From: Vibrio ziniensis
GTDB taxonomy: Bacteria; Pseudomonadota; Gammaproteobacteria; Enterobacterales; Vibrionaceae
Assembly (NCBI RefSeq): GCF_011064285.1
Contig: NZ_CP049331.1
Coordinates: 248,001-312,000 of the forward strand
Length of the DNA: 64,000 nt
Reading direction: 5' to 3'
The position numbers and the translations under genes are program-made. Below the pieces are notes generated by a model that saw only the letters and a program-made list of their open reading frames with translations, was not told the DNA's origin and searched no databases. Shown here in pieces: positions 63,834 to 64,000 of this stretch (positions within the stretch are counted from its first letter, which is position 1; each line of letters starts with the position of its first letter).

Positions 63834-64000
63834 ATGGATAAGAAAGCATCTCGCATCCGTCGTGCTACACGTGCACGTCGTAAGATCGCAGAACTGGGTG
63901 CAACTCGCCTAGTAGTACACCGTACTCCTCGTCACGTGTATGCACAAGTGATTGCAGCTAATGGCTCTGAGGTTATCGCAGCAGCATCTACTGTAGAAAA
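63834..64000 (+). CDS. rplR: 50S ribosomal protein L18 (partial, N-terminal)
   Basis: 55 codons from the ATG at 63834 to the window edge: [17 protein letters not shown] followed by [14 protein letters not shown], the 5S rRNA-binding part of L18. The gene continues off the right edge. Confidence 0.95.
   Translation, partial: MDKKASRIRRATRARRKIAELGATRLVVHRTPRHVYAQVIAANGSEVIAAASTVE

Overview
The window is part of the main chromosome of a Vibrio species (Gammaproteobacteria). The evidence is the gene content and order: aphA (the Vibrio quorum-sensing regulator) between cysE and ppc, the argH-GNAT fusion, the sodium-flagellar gene motX between purA and rnr, and the crp-prkB-yheU-yheT-kefGB-slyD block. 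The species cannot be fixed from the sequence alone. I see no prophage, CRISPR array, tRNA or rRNA gene, and no complete undescribed multi-gene system. The unusual material is in intergenic repeats, one IS200-type element, one accessory flavoprotein gene and several RNA or regulatory structures.

Left part (1-10.5 kb): the 5' end of frdA (reverse) is divergent from epmA, with a perfect CRP-type palindrome between them. A rhodanese gene (yibN), secB, gpsA and cysE follow. The reverse-strand aphA and ppc come next, with a 388-bp regulatory region upstream of aphA. The arginine cluster (9.3-15.8 kb) is argE divergent from argC-argB-argG-argH; the last gene carries its own acetyltransferase domain, so ArgH probably also does the first committed step of arginine synthesis. 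A DUF3624 gene, oxyR and mrcA (PBP1A, reverse) follow.

Middle (20-31 kb): pilMNOPQ (type IV pilus assembly and secretin), then aroK-aroB-damX-dam-rpe-gph-trpS, the classical gammaproteobacterial order. Between trpS and pabA lie an apparently intact IS200/IS605-family element and a sulfide:quinone oxidoreductase-like gene. Next come pabA, argD/astC, astA, astD (arginine succinyltransferase degradation; argD serves synthesis and breakdown), a DUF1338 gene, and the reverse-strand crp, prkB, yheU, yheT, a TIGR02444-type gene and the ABC-F gene yheS.

Right part (45-64 kb): kefG-kefB (glutathione-gated K+ efflux), yheV, slyD, an isoaspartyl peptidase gene, purA, motX with a textbook sigma-28 promoter, rnr and rlmB. 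The S10 operon (rpsJ to rpsQ) and the start of the spc operon (rplN to partial rplR) run off the right edge.

Three families of small palindromic intergenic repeats are visible: a 170-bp element after oxyR with a 76-bp internally deleted copy before crp, a 123-bp repeat upstream of kefG, and a paired C-rich hairpin element after rlmB. An exact 18-bp tandem repeat sits between kefB and yheV.
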